A stretch of DNA of 64,000 nucleotides from Channa striata (GCA_033026295.1 JAUPFM010000054.1:62001-126000); one strand, 5' to 3'. Counted from the first letter of the stretch, positions 23,050 to 36,540 are shown. The notes: generated by a model not told the origin, from the sequence alone. A program made the numbers and translations.

Positions 23050-26000
23050 TCATTGGTTCTTCAGTGCGTTGATGTGGGCACAGATCTTGAGAGCTGGTCC
23101 CAGTTTGATGTTCATGCTGGTCATCAGGTGGTCCTCTGTCAGCAGCAGCAGAGCCTGGCCGTCGATCTCCTGCACCCGGAAAGCTTCTGCCACATCGCTG
23201 CAGCCTGAACACACGGACACGTGCAAGGTAACATGAAAACAATGTGATTTTTTCAATCTGTTTGTGATGCGAGTTTGTGCAAGGTGATAAAAACAGAAGC
23301 TGTGTGTCTGCTCAGGCCAGATGAGACACAGGAAACATGATGCATCAATACAACAGGAAATAGTCGATTTATGCATTTGTGTAGCACACAAACATGCAAA
23401 CCCAGCCCCCCGCTCGCTCCACTCGTCCCTCGTGCTCATTAGTGCTCCGACAAACACAGTCCTGCTCGAGCTCAAAGGCTGATTTCCATCCGCCTCCCAT
23501 TGTTGTCGTGGTTTGACCAAATTTATTTTTGACCGTCATTCCAACTTACCAGCCAAAAGAAAACCCTGGTGGTGCACAAGGTCAACGTTGTGCCCGGGTC
23601 CGTAAGACTCTGGGTCAAATTTGCGCCGGGTCATAAGACGATGCTGCGGAGTCGTTTCTATGGCAACCACCACACCCGTCACCACTCTGCTGATGTGGTT
23701 TAAATGCAGCGTCATCGAAGACTTTAACAGAAATTTATATGAGCGCCCCGGACTGTGTGCCACCATGTTTTACACGTTATTTTGCGTGTGATGTGTGTTC
23801 GTCATGTTGTTATGTTGGACTTTTGGGACGTGACATACAAGGTCACGTCCTGTACGTTAGAGAAACAAAACGTTTGTGACCATGCAGCTTTATGGGAGCT
23901 TTAAAGAAAGCAGCATTTCAGTTGTTTATAACTTTTTTGATTTAACTGCATTTTGACGCAAGTTTAAACTACAAATCACTTCAAACTATTTAATAATAAA
24001 GTGAGTTTCCGTGGAGACTGCGTTTTGTTTTTCTGCTTCAGGCTGACAGCTGGCGTTTGAAAGAATGCGCATTGCTTCACTCCGTGGTTGATTTCAGCGT
24101 TTTGCGAAACGGTTAATTGGATGAGTGGAGCCAGAGAAGCTGCGCCCCATCTCTGTGTCACCTGCTGACAATTAAGACGTTTTAGTGTTTGCGTGAATCA
24201 AACTGACAGTTTTAACAGCAGCTGCCAACTTGAGGCGAGCTGAAGGTCCCAGGAGGATCTGCCCGTGCGTGTGTGTGCAGACGAGCTCAGGTTTACCTGG
24301 CAGTGTGTGTATGAAGGCGGTTACTTCCTCCACGCTCCACTGGGAGGGGGCTGGTTTGAACGTGCTCGTGGGCATAGAGGTGGTCACGGCGGGCGCGGAG
24401 GCCCTCCTCGCTCTCCGCGCCGCCCGGCGGTCCATCCTCACCGTCATGGCAACGGCGGGATCTTCCTCTGCTCCGTCATCGTCTTCCTCCTCCCCTCCTG
24501 CCACCATGTCCTCATCCTCCTCCTCCTCTGCCGCCGGCGCCGCTCTCTCCTTGCCCTCCTTCTCACGTCGACCGGCGCTCCACAGATCACGAGGCTGAAG
24601 GGACGAGAACACGGGAGAAATAAACCCCAGGTGTGAAGATGTCAGGTAAGAAGGCAGGTGAGTCGGATTTAAATCTACCCCTCAGTACCGAAAACCAGAA
24701 TTACATTTTTTACAACCCAGAGGTGACCACACGATTCATCTTTGTTTTTTTTTTCTCACCTGCCTGCGTGTCAAATCAGACTAATGCTGTGGTCTTTAAC
24801 AGTTGTGGATGGATTAAAACAAAACGGCCCCTGAGTCTTACAGCCTGTCCTGTCTGTTTCTGGTTATTTCGTACTTGTGGTCTGTAGTTTCAGGCTATCG
24901 ACTCTTTTTTGGGGGGGATCTAAATGGTCATGATGTGTCTTTTAACTGAGCTTGTTTTGGACATTGTCTATTCTTAGTCAGTCAATGTCCAAGTGCAGCA
25001 TCTTGTACTAATATGCAAGTGTGTTTTTGGTCACCTCGTGTCTAATTAGTGACTATTTTTGTCTATTTTTTAACAGTTTTTGTGTCGTTTTGTGTGCGTC
25101 TCTTTTGGATAGTTCCAGGCTTGCGCAAGGTTTTGAGTCATCATGTCACCACTCAACCAACTTCAATAACATAGACAGTGTAATCACAATTAAATCCTTT
25201 AAAGTGAAGGATTATTCTTATATCCTAAAGAACTATCATTTCGTAGCAGCTGCACGCTGGACGTCACGTCCCTGTTTTGTGATTCTGAATTTTCCTTTCC
25301 TTCTTTTAAATGGTTATTGTATTTGCTGTACGTGTTACAGGTAGTGAGTGTTGTAGAAAGAAAGACTCTGTGTCAGGGTACGGTGGTTTCCCTACCAGCC
25401 GCAGCAGCAGAGGTTTCCCAGGGACCGACTCAGCCCGGTTCAGGGCCGGTCGGGGCCTCTCCGAACGGCTGCCTGCGCTCAGAGCCCTCAGACGCTTCGT
25501 CAGACGAACGTTAAACCTGACAGAGAGGGACAGAGAGAGACTTGCTTCCTCATTTTGCTACTTTGATTCACACTCATATCTGTCCTCAACACCTGTCAGT
25601 CTCCACACCACATCCTGTCAACACGGCTGCTGCTGTCGCAGCAACACCCACAAACACACAACACGCTGCCTCTTTGTAAAAATGCGATAGGATACAATAG
25701 CTGTCCTCTTCCTCTCGTCTTTTCTAATCTGCCTCTTAACACAGTGAAATTGGGTCTCACCCTCGTGCACAGGAAGTGGAGCAGAAGCGCTTGGACCGCA
25801 TGAAGTTGTGCGCATGGCCTCTTTTCCCACAGAACTGGCAGTGCAGCACCGTTCGGTCCCTGTGGCCCGACCCTGAGTGTACGAGACAAACATGTTCAAC
25901 TGCTCTGACAGACGTTAGTGGTGCGAGAAGGGTTCGTTTTGATCTAAAAATACACACACGGCTATACGTTTATGGGACATTTAGGACTTCGAGAACAAAC

Positions 26001-29000
26001 CGCTGATACCAGACTTGTTCAAGTCCAGTCTGTTAAACTTGGCAGAACAGAAGAGTTTCCAAATGTGCCTAGAAACGCAAAAATTATCCCTTAAAGTGTA
26101 TTTCTGTTTAATGGGTTTATTTCAGTATATTAAACCAAAGAAGAATCTGAACGTCGCTCCATTTTTTAAAACATATTAAAGTTTCTACAGCAGTCAAAAC
26201 CCACAGAACCAATAAGTTAGTTCACACGGCTCTTACGGGTCCCGCCGTCGTCCGTGTCCACTCCCTCCTCTTCGTCTGAATCCGTGGAGTGCTCCGTTTG
26301 TTTTACCGTTTCCGTCACAGGCAACGCCACGCTCCCATTGGTCCCGTTCACTTCCTGTGGTTTGGTCACCTGCTCTGGAACCAGCAGAGACGAGCGGTTC
26401 ACCTGCACAACAAGAAGGTGTAACTTGAGCGTGTGCACGGCTCTGCATTTATATTTAAGCAGATTTACTTTATTCACGAGGAGCCGAGGAACAAGAGAGT
26501 GCGGCTAAATTATGAGCCAACTCAAAATGACGCTCTAGGTTCACGTGACGCGTCTTAATGCTCACGTCCTATCCGGATGTGATATTTGCGTTGCATTGTT
26601 CACGTTCCTGCTTGTAACTGACATGGATCCAGCTCTGATCCTAAACGGACACACAGGTACAGATTTAACTAACGTGAGCCACGGTGTAATTTGTGTAACA
26701 GTCAAACCACCAGTTTCCTCCCAAAACGGCTCAGTTTGGACATTTTGGGAGCCACAGCAGAGTTGGATGGATTGAAAGGTGAAAGGTGAAAAACAATCTG
26801 ATCAGTGTGAATGAATGTGAGGATGTGGAGTCAACGTTTAAATCTGCATGTGTGTGTGTTCGTACAGGAAACGGTTGCAGCCCTTCCTGAATGACAAATC
26901 CTTCCACCAGGTGAGTCAGAACCTGTCGTCCCTCTGGCCACGCTTTCGGCTCCCAGGGGCTGCTCAGCGATTGGCCAAAGCTCTCTGACTCGTCTCCTGA
27001 TTGGACGAGAGGCTCCGATTTTGTCTGTGAATCACCGGCCGGCTTCTCGACTTTCTCCGCCTCGCACTGCGGCAGGCTGAGGTCGGCGGGGAGAGCAGTC
27101 TGAGCCGGGAGGAGAGGAGGAGGGTTTTCTGTGGATGGGGTGACGAAGGGCGAGGAGGGGGGAGACTGAGAAGACAGGCTGGACAGGGCTGGAAGGAGCA
27201 GAGACAGTGAACAGTTAGTTGGTCTGTTTTATCGGGTTTCTTTAATCTTTCGTTTTCCCTAAATATATACTTAAGTAAAAAAGAAATGCCTTAAAATATA
27301 CTTATGTCCAGTTGTCAGATAAATGTAATGGCGTTAAAAAAACTAAGGCTCCAGGTAAAATGTAGTAAAAGTTTTTGAAAATGATTGCTACTGCAGTAAA
27401 TCTGCGGGTACCTGACTGGTTGTCGGACTGGGTGGACATGCTCTCACAGAAGTCCTCCTGGCTCACAGGCTGAGACTCCTGTAGCCTCTGAACACCAGCG
27501 GGTGCTTGGACAGAAACAGGGGCCGGGATCGGGGCCTGGACTGAGGCTGGGACGGGGGCCGGGACTGGGGCCGGGACTGGGGCCGGGACTGGGGCTGGGG
27601 CAGGGACTGGGGCCGGGACTGGGGCTGAGACTGGGGCCGGGACTGGGGCTGAGACCAGACGCAGGATAGATTTTGGTTCTGTGCCAGAGTCTTTAACAGT
27701 GTCGGATATCGAGGCAGGATCCATGCTCTGATCCTGAGACTGGTCCATGGCGGTCTCCCCTTCCTCTTCCTTCATCCTCTTGTTCTCCTCGCCGTCCTCC
27801 GTCCTCTCTCGGTCCCTCTCACCTTCCTCTGTCACCTCCATTTGTTCCTCCTCTCTGCCTGTGTCCACCTGCTCATTTCCAGCTGCCTCTTTCTCCTCCT
27901 TCACAGTCTCTCTTTGGTCGTCTTTCTCCAGCCTCAGGTCTTTCCCAACGCTCCCCTCATCTCTGATCGCTTGTCTTTGCCCTCGCCCTCTTTCTCGCTG
28001 CTCCTCTCTCTCCCTCATCTCTCCTTTCTGAATCAAAGTTTGTGTTTGTCTCGGAGGGGAGGCCGGACTCAGGAGAGATGGAGGAGAAGGCAGGGGAGGG
28101 CTTGTTTTTGGCAACGATGGGTTTACAGGAAGAGGAAGCACCTCATCGCTGCTCAAAGTCCTCTTTGATTGGCTGGACAGCTCAGATGTCTCAACAACCC
28201 GAGGTGGAGACTTCCCCGCGGCGTGGGTGTACGTGCCAGGTTGTGGCTGGCGGCTCGAAGAAAGGGCGATGATCTGAAGCTGCCTCGCTGCCGAAGGCGA
28301 GTGCTCGAAATGGGAAGCGGCAGACCCAGTTTGGCTGGAGCCGAGCAGAGTTTGGGCTAACGGACAGCTCTTGGGTCCGGCCAGCAACCTGCTGGTTGGA
28401 GGAGTGTGAGCGGAGGGAACAGCGGTGATTGGTTGGACGGTTGAGGTGAGTCGAGGAGATGCCGTTCTGTGGCCGTTCGGAGAGAGTCTGGGCCTCAGAG
28501 GGACGGCTCGTACGGCTGGAGTGTAGAGAGCTGAGGAAGGAAAGGAAACAATCATAGAGTGAACATGAAGGAGTGAGTGTTTGTGTGCAGAAACCAGCCG
28601 CAGGTGTCCCAGGACCGACCGGTGGGACTGGATCGCGGATAGACCACAGAACAGGGCCTACTGGGCACAGGCATGTTAGACGACACAAAATGAGCACAAA
28701 ACGTGCAAAATGGCAACAACAAAAGACAGACATAAAATAATAAAACAGACACTAAAGGACCAAAGAACAAGATCAGAAATTATCAAAAAAAAGACCAATT
28801 TACTACAAAAACATTAACAGACGGAAATTAAACTGCCACATTCAGTCTCAGAACCGAACAGGGTGATAATCCATCCACGGCACAGATGCACTTTTAAAGA
28901 TCTGCCCAAACAAAATTCATGCTGCCGGGCCCGCACGTCCTTTCACGTTTCTTTTTGTTTTGTGGCCCTTTGTGTAATTTTACATATTGTTTTCTAAATA

Positions 29001-31048
29001 TTAAAGGCCTCATCAGCTTCTTACTGAACAGTAAGACAACGCTGCCACGTTTGACCCACAGGAAAATTTTTATCTCTGCTTTGACATGAAAGAAATAGGC
29101 AACATAAGCTGCTGAATCATCTCATCGTTTTACTTCAGTTTTTATAATTTTTAAAATACAAAAATGAATGCTGTCATCTAAAATCAAACTAATATTGGTC
29201 GCAGCTCTTGTTGTTGTAATTAGGCCACTGCCCAAACTGATGAACCAATTATCACTTGGATTGCTGCACAACACAAATACCCAGGTGAACGTGTGAACTG
29301 TTTTCAGCGTGTATTGGTGGATCAGGTTACGTGATGGTGCTCGTACTTGATTTAACATGCGGCAGAATCCATTTGTGGCAGGTTTTTGATTCCCCAGACT
29401 ATTGTAAAACAAAACCGCATTATAATTTCATCCGTTTATTCATGCTGAATAAGAGTGAAACCCTTAAATGAATGCGATCCGGGGTTAGCCATCCTTCTGG
29501 GACTTACTTGGAGGACGAACGGAGGGGCTGCGGATGGGCGTGGTCGGGCTCTCTGTCGCTGTGGTGCTGGGCGGCGGTCGCGGCCTGAGAGGGGGGAAAA
29601 TGGGCATGTGAGGTCGAGAGAGGGGAGGTGGCACTGAGGAGGAGGGGGGCTTAAGGCGCAGGGAGGGAGGGATGGTGAAGGTCCCTGGGGGAGGACGCCT
29701 CAGGGTGAGACTCTGGACCTGGACGGGAGGGACGGGGGAGACAGAAAGAGAGACAATTAGTTTGAGCATCTCTTCACTTTCAGACCTTGACTCAAGGTGT
29801 GTGCTCAACCAATTACTGCTTAGTAACAGTTGCTAGGAAAACAGGTACGTTGAGACAGCGTGCAACAGGCCGCAGAGAAAGTGACAGTGGTGGAAAGTAT
29901 CTACTTTCACTCAAGTACTGCACTTTTTCAAAAAACTTTACATATTCTACCTGCACTACTAACAGTTACTTTTGTGACCAATGAATTGGCTGATTAGTGA
30001 CGACAAAACTGTGCAGGTTTTTCCCTTTCTATAATTTCTGGACCAAATTGTGCTCTGTGTCCATTTAGGCTAATCACCTTTTTATAATTTATTTTCTAAT
30101 ATTTACAATTTCCTTAGTTTTGTCCACAAAGACCATTTTCTATATTTGTTATATTTCTATATTGTTTTCATGTTATGACTTTCATGTTGTTTCCATGCAT
30201 GTTACCACTACAATGTTGCAATAATCATCGGAGGTAATGTCATATTTGCAGGTTTGCTCACCTGAGTGGAGGCAGGGTTAGAGGAAGAGGAGGAGGTGGA
30301 AGAGGGGGAAGAGGAGGAGGAGGAGGAAGAAGAGGAGGAGGATGGGGCAGGTCGCATAGCGGACGTGAGAATCAGCTGCAGGGGAGAAGAGCAGAGGAAA
30401 AGAAAGAGAGGAGAGCAGGGATTAAAGCACAGTCTGAAGATGGAGGTGTATGTTCTTTTTTCTTAATATCTTAACGCATAATAACTCAGAGCGGGAGACG
30501 TAGCAGAATCAGATGTGTAATGGTGGTTCTAATGGGGCCAAAGGTACCGTGGGCCCCTGGAGAAACACAAATAACCTCAAAGAGACATAAAACTGGAGAC
30601 ACAACGCGACCACAGACAGACACAAAATGGCCATAGACACACGAAAAAAAGGTGTCGTAAAATGTGAACTGGTTACGTGTGTCTGTGCGGTCAGACACAA
30701 GACGAGTGCAGAAAGACACAAATTAACCACGGAGACACACAATGACCACAAGGTTATTCAGAAATGCAGAACGGGTGCAGGAAGACGGCAACCCGAAAAA
30801 GACACTAAAAAGAGCCACAAAATTCGAAAAGAAGAAGCAGATGTAATGACTCAAAAGCCGTTTTTGTCTCCTTCAGTCCTGCTCCTGTGTAGGAGGTGTG
30901 GGACGTGTTGTGAAGCATATTTTCATGCAGAAACCTCCCGAGCAGATCCTTAATCTCCCGTCTACTCCCTGCAGCTGCTTCATTTTAATACTGGTCATTT
31001 TTCCTGCTGCTGTGCTCATTACACGTATTCATTACAAAATCTATGTAA

Positions 31049-31090
<42 letters not shown>

Positions 31091-34000
31091 CTATGTTTAC
31101 CATCTGAGCTCTCAGCAGCACCTGGTCTGGGCCGGAGCCTTTGAGACCTTTCCCCAGGAGCAAAGTCTGCTGGGATACCCTCTGTCTGACTGGGGAGGGG
31201 CTCTGATTGGCTCTCACAAGACCAGGTGTGCCTGCAGGATGTGATACCTGGAACAAAGGGAGATGAGGAAGGGGGAGGAAGGGGGAGGAGGGGGGGGCAT
31301 TAAGCAAAAGCTTTAGATCGAGGACATTTTCTTATTACAGGAGAGACGTGGATGCATGCTCTAAAAAAAATTAATCAAATAAGCAGTGTATGAACGAGAG
31401 TGACAGTCATTCAGTATTTTGTCGAGTCAGTTGACTTTTTATTAATCAACTCGACATAAATATCTACAGTAGGTTTTCTATTTTCAAGCTGATTCAGCAT
31501 AACACTTCTGTTTTTGTCAGAGTTGTTTGCTTAAAATAATGAGTTAATAATAAGCTCTGTTATGATTTCGTTTGACGAAACTCTTCATGCCGCACGTCTT
31601 TGAGCAGCCACGAGCTAATTTAACGCGTATCGTTTTCACAGGGTTTGAAAACAATGTGAATCTTTCATTCAGTCCCTGCATGGCGCTTTGGTTGTGACTA
31701 CTGAGAAATAACAAGAATGTTCAAAAAATTTTAATAAATCAAACCATTAAGTAACTCATCCAATCAAATATCAGATCCACCAAACTGAAACAAACGTCGA
31801 GAAAACGATCCATCAAACACTGTCAAGTTTGTCACATGTTTACACTGCAAACTGCAACGTGATGAAGCTTTTTGCCTCTTCTTTCCTATTTTTATATTAT
31901 AAAAATGATATACTTTGATACTCTGATTGTCTGACATACTGCTGACGCCACCGTCACCCCGACCCGGTGTGCAGACAAAGTAAGGCGATTCAATTTGCTG
32001 CTAACGGCTCCAAATTCACAAGTGGAAAGTTCTAAACAGACTAGCTCAAGTCCTGCGCTTCAGCACAACGCTATTGAAATTTGACGTTACTTTTATTCTG
32101 CTGAGATTTAGAGGAAGAATGTACGTTTTCCTCCACTTGGTGCACATTATGTTTTTAATGGCAGCAGACACATTTATCCTTTTTTATCAATTCAATACTG
32201 CAAAAACAGTTTTTTGCTGTTGTTGTTGTTGATTTTTTTGCAGTTGATGTAAAATAACTTGGCAATCGATATTTTCTTCTTAAAGTTTCACACTTTAAAA
32301 GGTAAATGGCTGCAGATCCTTTTCGTATTTTTTGGAATTTAGAGCAGAAAGAAACTGTGATACACACCTAATCAGAGCATTTCTGACCACAGTACAAAAG
32401 TTTTTAAACGCATACTCGTCATAAACGTGTATATGACCGACTAGAGCTCGGTCGACATGCTGAACCTAAACAGAAGGGCTCGTCTTTCTCTCTTTACTAC
32501 TCAACACCCCCCAGTCAACACACAGCGAAAACCTGTCTGAGAACACAATGAAATCGCAACGAGGCCAATCAAGGCCCCACATGGACGTTTAGTCTGCGAT
32601 AACAAACTGCAGATTTTATTTTGTTCTTTTGCAATTGATGAAATTGAGGTCCGATTATAATGCAGCAGATTCTCGACCTCTCCAGCCACATTTTTTCTTT
32701 GATTTAGTTTTTTTTACTTTGAGCAAATTATTGAAACAATTTGCTAAACCCAGTTTTAAAAAATCTGCAATGTCATTCAAACATCACATTAGCTTGAATC
32801 TTCGGTGATCTTAGCAGAGGGGGCCCGACAGTGTGGCCCCCAATGTTCAAAGTAAGAAAACACCAGATATTAAAAGCGAGCGAGAACTGCCCTCGAAGTC
32901 CCTGTGGATACCGAATCCTTCGTCTGTGGTGTGGAAGTGAAACGCACGACTGTGTGTTACTGTAAGTTGCTGCTTTCAATTCAAGCCGGTTCTGAGCTTC
33001 TTTTCAGGCAACACGATTAACTGACTTTGTCAAATGTCCCCTGACACGGTTTTGCATATCATGGCAGCATCTTAAATGGCTTCTTAGTTAATGCAGCGAA
33101 TATTAAACAGGTTTGTCATACTGTAGTACAGTAGTTTCAGGATGACTCAGACTTTCACACGGTTCCCGCTGAGAGTCAACCAGAAATCCATGAGGCCAAA
33201 TGTTTGATAGATTCAGAAACAAACGGGAACTTCGTGACCTTTTTTTTTAAACTGTGAAAAGTGAACAAGTTATTTAGAAAAGACGCATGATTTTGGAAAA
33301 AACAAACGTGCGTGTCCGTGTAAGCAGCACCTGCTTAGGTGAGCTCAGCATAAAGGCTGGAAACAGAGGGCAAACCAACTCGGCCTCCCGCCTTTTACCG
33401 TACACAATGATCTGCACAAAAAGTGAGATGTGAAAGGAAGTCACTCACACAACTCGAGCTTCTAACTCCCAGTGAAACCACAATGTGTCATCTTCACACT
33501 CTGGTTTTTGTACAGATGAAACCAACAAGTCTACGCTTTGGCCACTTCATTAGCTACACCTGTACAATCCAACACAGCAGCTCTGCCGTCGGGTTTACTT
33601 TTGTAAGGGTATAACGTGTCCGCTTTTAAGTTGAAACCGTCAGAAACACCACCATTTTACAACCTGTTTATTAGTGAGGACATACTGGACTGCATTAAAT
33701 TACAGTTCTAATATTTTGCCCACACTATCTAAAATAAATTTGGGGGTCACAACATTAGAACATTAGAATTGATTTTCATTAAACTGTGTAGCTGTACCTA
33801 ATAAACTGGGCACAGAGTGCAAGTAGTCAGCTGGTTGACCGATGTTAACTTTGGAGTCTTACTGTTTTCCAGTCTTCGTGCTAAGTTAAGCCAACTGTTG
33901 GCTGGCCGTAGCCTCGTATCTCCTCCAAGAAACTAGACAGACTCTCTGCAGACCTGAATCTGCCACAGGTGAATGTTTTGGTCTGTTCGGCCTTTTTCCG

Positions 34001-34713
34001 ATATCCATAACTTCAGCTTTCACAGAGAAATAATTGAAATTTGGTGTAACGGGATCATACGAGCATCAGTGTGTTTGCGTGTCTGTTACCTGTCTCCCGG
34101 GCGGGCTGGCTGGTGTGTGAAAAGGTGTTATCGGCGTGGAGGTGGGCGTGGATACAGGTCTCGTGTTGCCGTTGGTCAGGCTGGTGGAGGTCTTGGTGGC
34201 TGTGGTGGTGTTGCTGTTTGTCGCAGACGAAGAAGAAGAGGAGGAGGAGAGGAGAGGGGAGGCTGTGCTGGCTGCAGCAGGAGAGGAGGAAGTGGAGGGG
34301 GAGGATGGCGGGAGAAGAGAAGGAGAACAAGTAGAGGTTTGCGTGGTGGATGTTCTGGAGACCCCCGTTGTGGATGAAGAGATCTGGCGAGAGTACGTGC
34401 GGAGGGCAGGGGTTGTGGTGGAGGTGAGCTTGGGCAGAGCCGGGACAAGGATGTGGGGGGACGGAGTACTGGCCTTGGGGGCGTGTGTTGCGGAGACAGA
34501 AGGAGCAGGGGTGAGAGGAGGGGGAGGCGAGTGGGTGGTGGGAGTTAGCGAGGGTGCCGGGGAGTCCAGGAGCATGGGGTTAGGGGTGAGTCGAGGGGGG
34601 GTGGGAGTTGTAGGGGTGGAGGAGTCGGGCATGGTGGTGGAGGTCTGAGGGCTTGTTCCATTGGTGGCCTCTCTGTGGTCTGACTGGCTTTGTCGAACCA
34701 GCTCCCTGTCCAT
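23050..34713 (-). CDS. phc3: Polyhomeotic-like protein (PHC3-like), Polycomb PRC1 subunit
   Basis: PHC proteins are PRC1 subunits whose SAM domains polymerise and cluster Polycomb chromatin. Exons on the - strand are 34713-34090, 31247-31101, 30375-30262, 29718-29508, 28530-27412, 27188-26866, 26402-26237, 25872-25761, 25516-25396, 24594-24297 and 23204-23050. All phases agree, giving about 1129 residues. Recognisable parts, in order, are a Ser/Thr/Pro-rich N-terminus, SQQTLLLGKG...LLRAQM, QVQSLTLR, a long low-complexity exon with an Ala-Pro-Val tract, HLVEGFVIQEGLQPFPVNRSS, the FCS zinc finger HCQFCGKRGHAHNFMRSKRF with CSTSC, and the SAM domain from WSVEEVTAFIHTLPG to INALKNQ. The start is preceded by an in-frame TGA. 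The glutamine-rich block normally near the PHC N-terminus was not found. PHC3 is preferred by neighbourhood. The 25396 donor is a choice between two in-frame options. Confidence 0.88.
27517..27662 (-). repeat. phc3: Coding minisatellite (Ala-Pro-Val-Pro) inside phc3
   Basis: Tandem 12-base units of the GGGACTGGGGCC type (as read on the + strand) translate on the phc3 strand to alternating Ala-Pro-Val-Pro, with occasional Ser or Gln. The frame is kept throughout, since all units are multiples of six bases. I know of no such tract in mammalian PHC3. Confidence 0.85.
28680..28800. repeat. Degenerate GACACAAA-type minisatellite in a phc3 intron
   Basis: The phrases 'cgacacaaaatgagcacaaa', 'agacagacataaaata' and 'aaacagacactaaaggacc' belong to the same drifting A/C-rich family as 15470-15690. 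Confidence 0.6.
30266..30350 (-). repeat. phc3: Poly-serine coding tract in phc3
   Basis: GAG/GGA-rich repeats on the + strand encode a run of serines on the phc3 strand, between SAMRPAP and NPASTQ. It fills most of a 114-base exon. Confidence 0.8.
30570..30830. repeat. Degenerate GACACAAA-type minisatellite in a phc3 intron
   Basis: Drifting tandem phrases such as 'aaagagacataaaactgg', 'agacacaacgcgaccacag' and 'acagacacaaaatggccat' fill this intron segment. Part of it is relatively C/G-rich compared with the other copies. Confidence 0.65.
31051..31088. repeat. (GT)n microsatellite in phc3 intron
   Basis: About 19 GT copies on the + strand read as AC on the phc3 strand, starting about 12 bases after the donor of the exon ending at 31101. 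No complementary tract is seen near the other end of that intron. Confidence 0.95.
31300..34080. other. Large phc3 intron, no exon recognised
   Basis: About 2.8 kb of A+T-rich sequence separates the first two phc3 coding exons. I looked here on the - strand for the conserved PHC block with AAQYLQQMYAAQQQHLML and found no match. The short reading frames present have no recognisable features. Confidence 0.5.
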
Positions 34714-34769
34714 CGTTCAGCACTGTAGCACACTGAGGTGGACAGATGGACAGACAGAGAGTTAGTCTG

Positions 34770-35380
34770 TAACCCTCTGACTGACTCTCTCTGAGTCACT
34801 TCTTCACCTCTCGACTGACTCACTTACTCTCCTAATCTTAGTGAATCTTAGTGAAGTGACACATTTACAGAGTTCAACTCACCTACGGAAATACTGCAGC
34901 AGCCGCCAACTCACTCACCAACACCTACAGTCTAACTCAGTCTCTATCAGAGTCACTTACTCGTTTTGGGACTGACTCTCTTACTGAGTGAGTCACTTAC
35001 TATCTTGTCCTTTTACTGACTGACTATGTTACTAACTCGCGTCTGGACTCACTCCTTGACTCACCTACTTAATTATTACTGTGCTGACTTATTTTCTCTC
35101 TTACTGACTCCCTGACTTACTGCATTACTGGCTTCCTGAAAGACTTTCCCACCTTTTGACTCTCTTAATGACTCAGTCACTTACATTCTTTTTCTTTTTG
35201 ACTCTTTTACTTACTCAGTCCAAAATCACTTATTGATTCATTAATGTAATGACTAATGTGCTAACTAATTTACTCAGTTACTGACTTATTTACTTTCCTT
35301 ATTTTTTCGTGTTTTGATTTTGTCACTTTCTGACTTCATCTTCATTCACTCTACCTGAGTCACTTCATCACTTCTCAACT
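34770..35380. repeat. Degenerate ACTGACT/CTTACTC tandem region
   Basis: About 600 bases are dominated by drifting short phrases: 'actgactc', 'cttactc', 'gagtcact', 'gactcactta'. This looks like an old, decayed short-unit tandem repeat. It lies immediately upstream of the first phc3 coding exon, in the leader intron. Confidence 0.75.
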
Positions 35381-36540
35381 AATTTTGAAAAGTGGAAACA
35401 CCTGAAATTGCAGTGAGAATATTTTAACCTTTTTTTTTTTGTGTGTATGAAAATCAGTTACAAGAATTTTCAATTATTTACGTTTCTAAATTAGTTCATC
35501 AATCCGCCTTATAACCTATAGTTTTAAAAGATGGAGACACTGTTTTTGGAAGCAATCTGGAAACAGGATGATTTACAGTTACATATGCAGCTGTGTAATC
35601 ACTTATTTTTAGTTTTATATATTTCATTACCTTATATTGATTATTAATTTGGATTTGGATAAAGTTTTTACTTCTTTTTATTTTTTGTGGTTAATTTTAC
35701 AGGAAAATAAAATTAATTCACCATGATTATAATTCACAAAGGCCAAGGGGGTTAAAAGTTTTTACAGACACTGTAACTGAAACAAGCATTTTGTTTGACT
35801 ACACTGTATGTCAGTCCACACCCAGAACACAAAACCAATATTAGTTTTCATATGTCCAGCCAGTGATGGACTGAAGATGCTAATCCGGTGCATCAAAGCA
35901 GGCACTGGCGCTGCATACAGTAAAATGTCCAGACCACACCTTTGACTGCCGCAGCTTGTCCGGCTGTTTAGAAAACCCTGGGCCGACTGACTGACACCTG
36001 ACACCCTTACTATCAATTTCAGCCGTGTGTTTTGGATTAGAGCCATGGCAGCCGTTAATCTGACCACCGCTGAAGAGCAACTGTAAATCATCCTTCAGGG
36101 AGAAACATTGTGACTGCAGCTCTCGGGGCTGATATCAAAAATGATAATAGGACACTTCGTATCTCCTGACGGTACTACAGTAATCTGCAGAGGACTTACA
36201 GGCTGATTGGATTTTTATCTTCATATCTTTTCCAAATCCTTTTTTGATGGCTTTGGTGTGTTCCTTTAACAAAACAAACTATTTAAATACATAGTTTTTT
36301 AAAAAACTTCTGAGAGTAAAGAATTAACCAAATAGCCAAGAAAAATAATCAGCAATTAGACTCATAACGACCGTTATTTCCTGCAGTCCTTAATCACTGC
36401 ATGCATGAGGGAAATTACAGAGATCCATAAGTGCTTGGACAGTGATACAATTCTTCCAACTTATATTTAACTGTTTGGTAAATGAAATGTCTAACACATG
36501 TATGTATAGCAACACTTTTACCAGACAGGAGCCCCTCACA

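Noticed and set aside
23536..24161. Possible extra exons between the last two phc3 coding exons
   Set aside because: The exons at 24594-24297 and 23204-23050 join directly in phase within the SAM domain, leaving no room for another exon.
34136..34648. A 170-residue Glu/Val/Gly-rich + strand reading frame
   Set aside because: It is the antisense of the Ser/Thr/Pro-rich first phc3 coding exon, which has an in-frame upstream stop, correct phase and a good donor.
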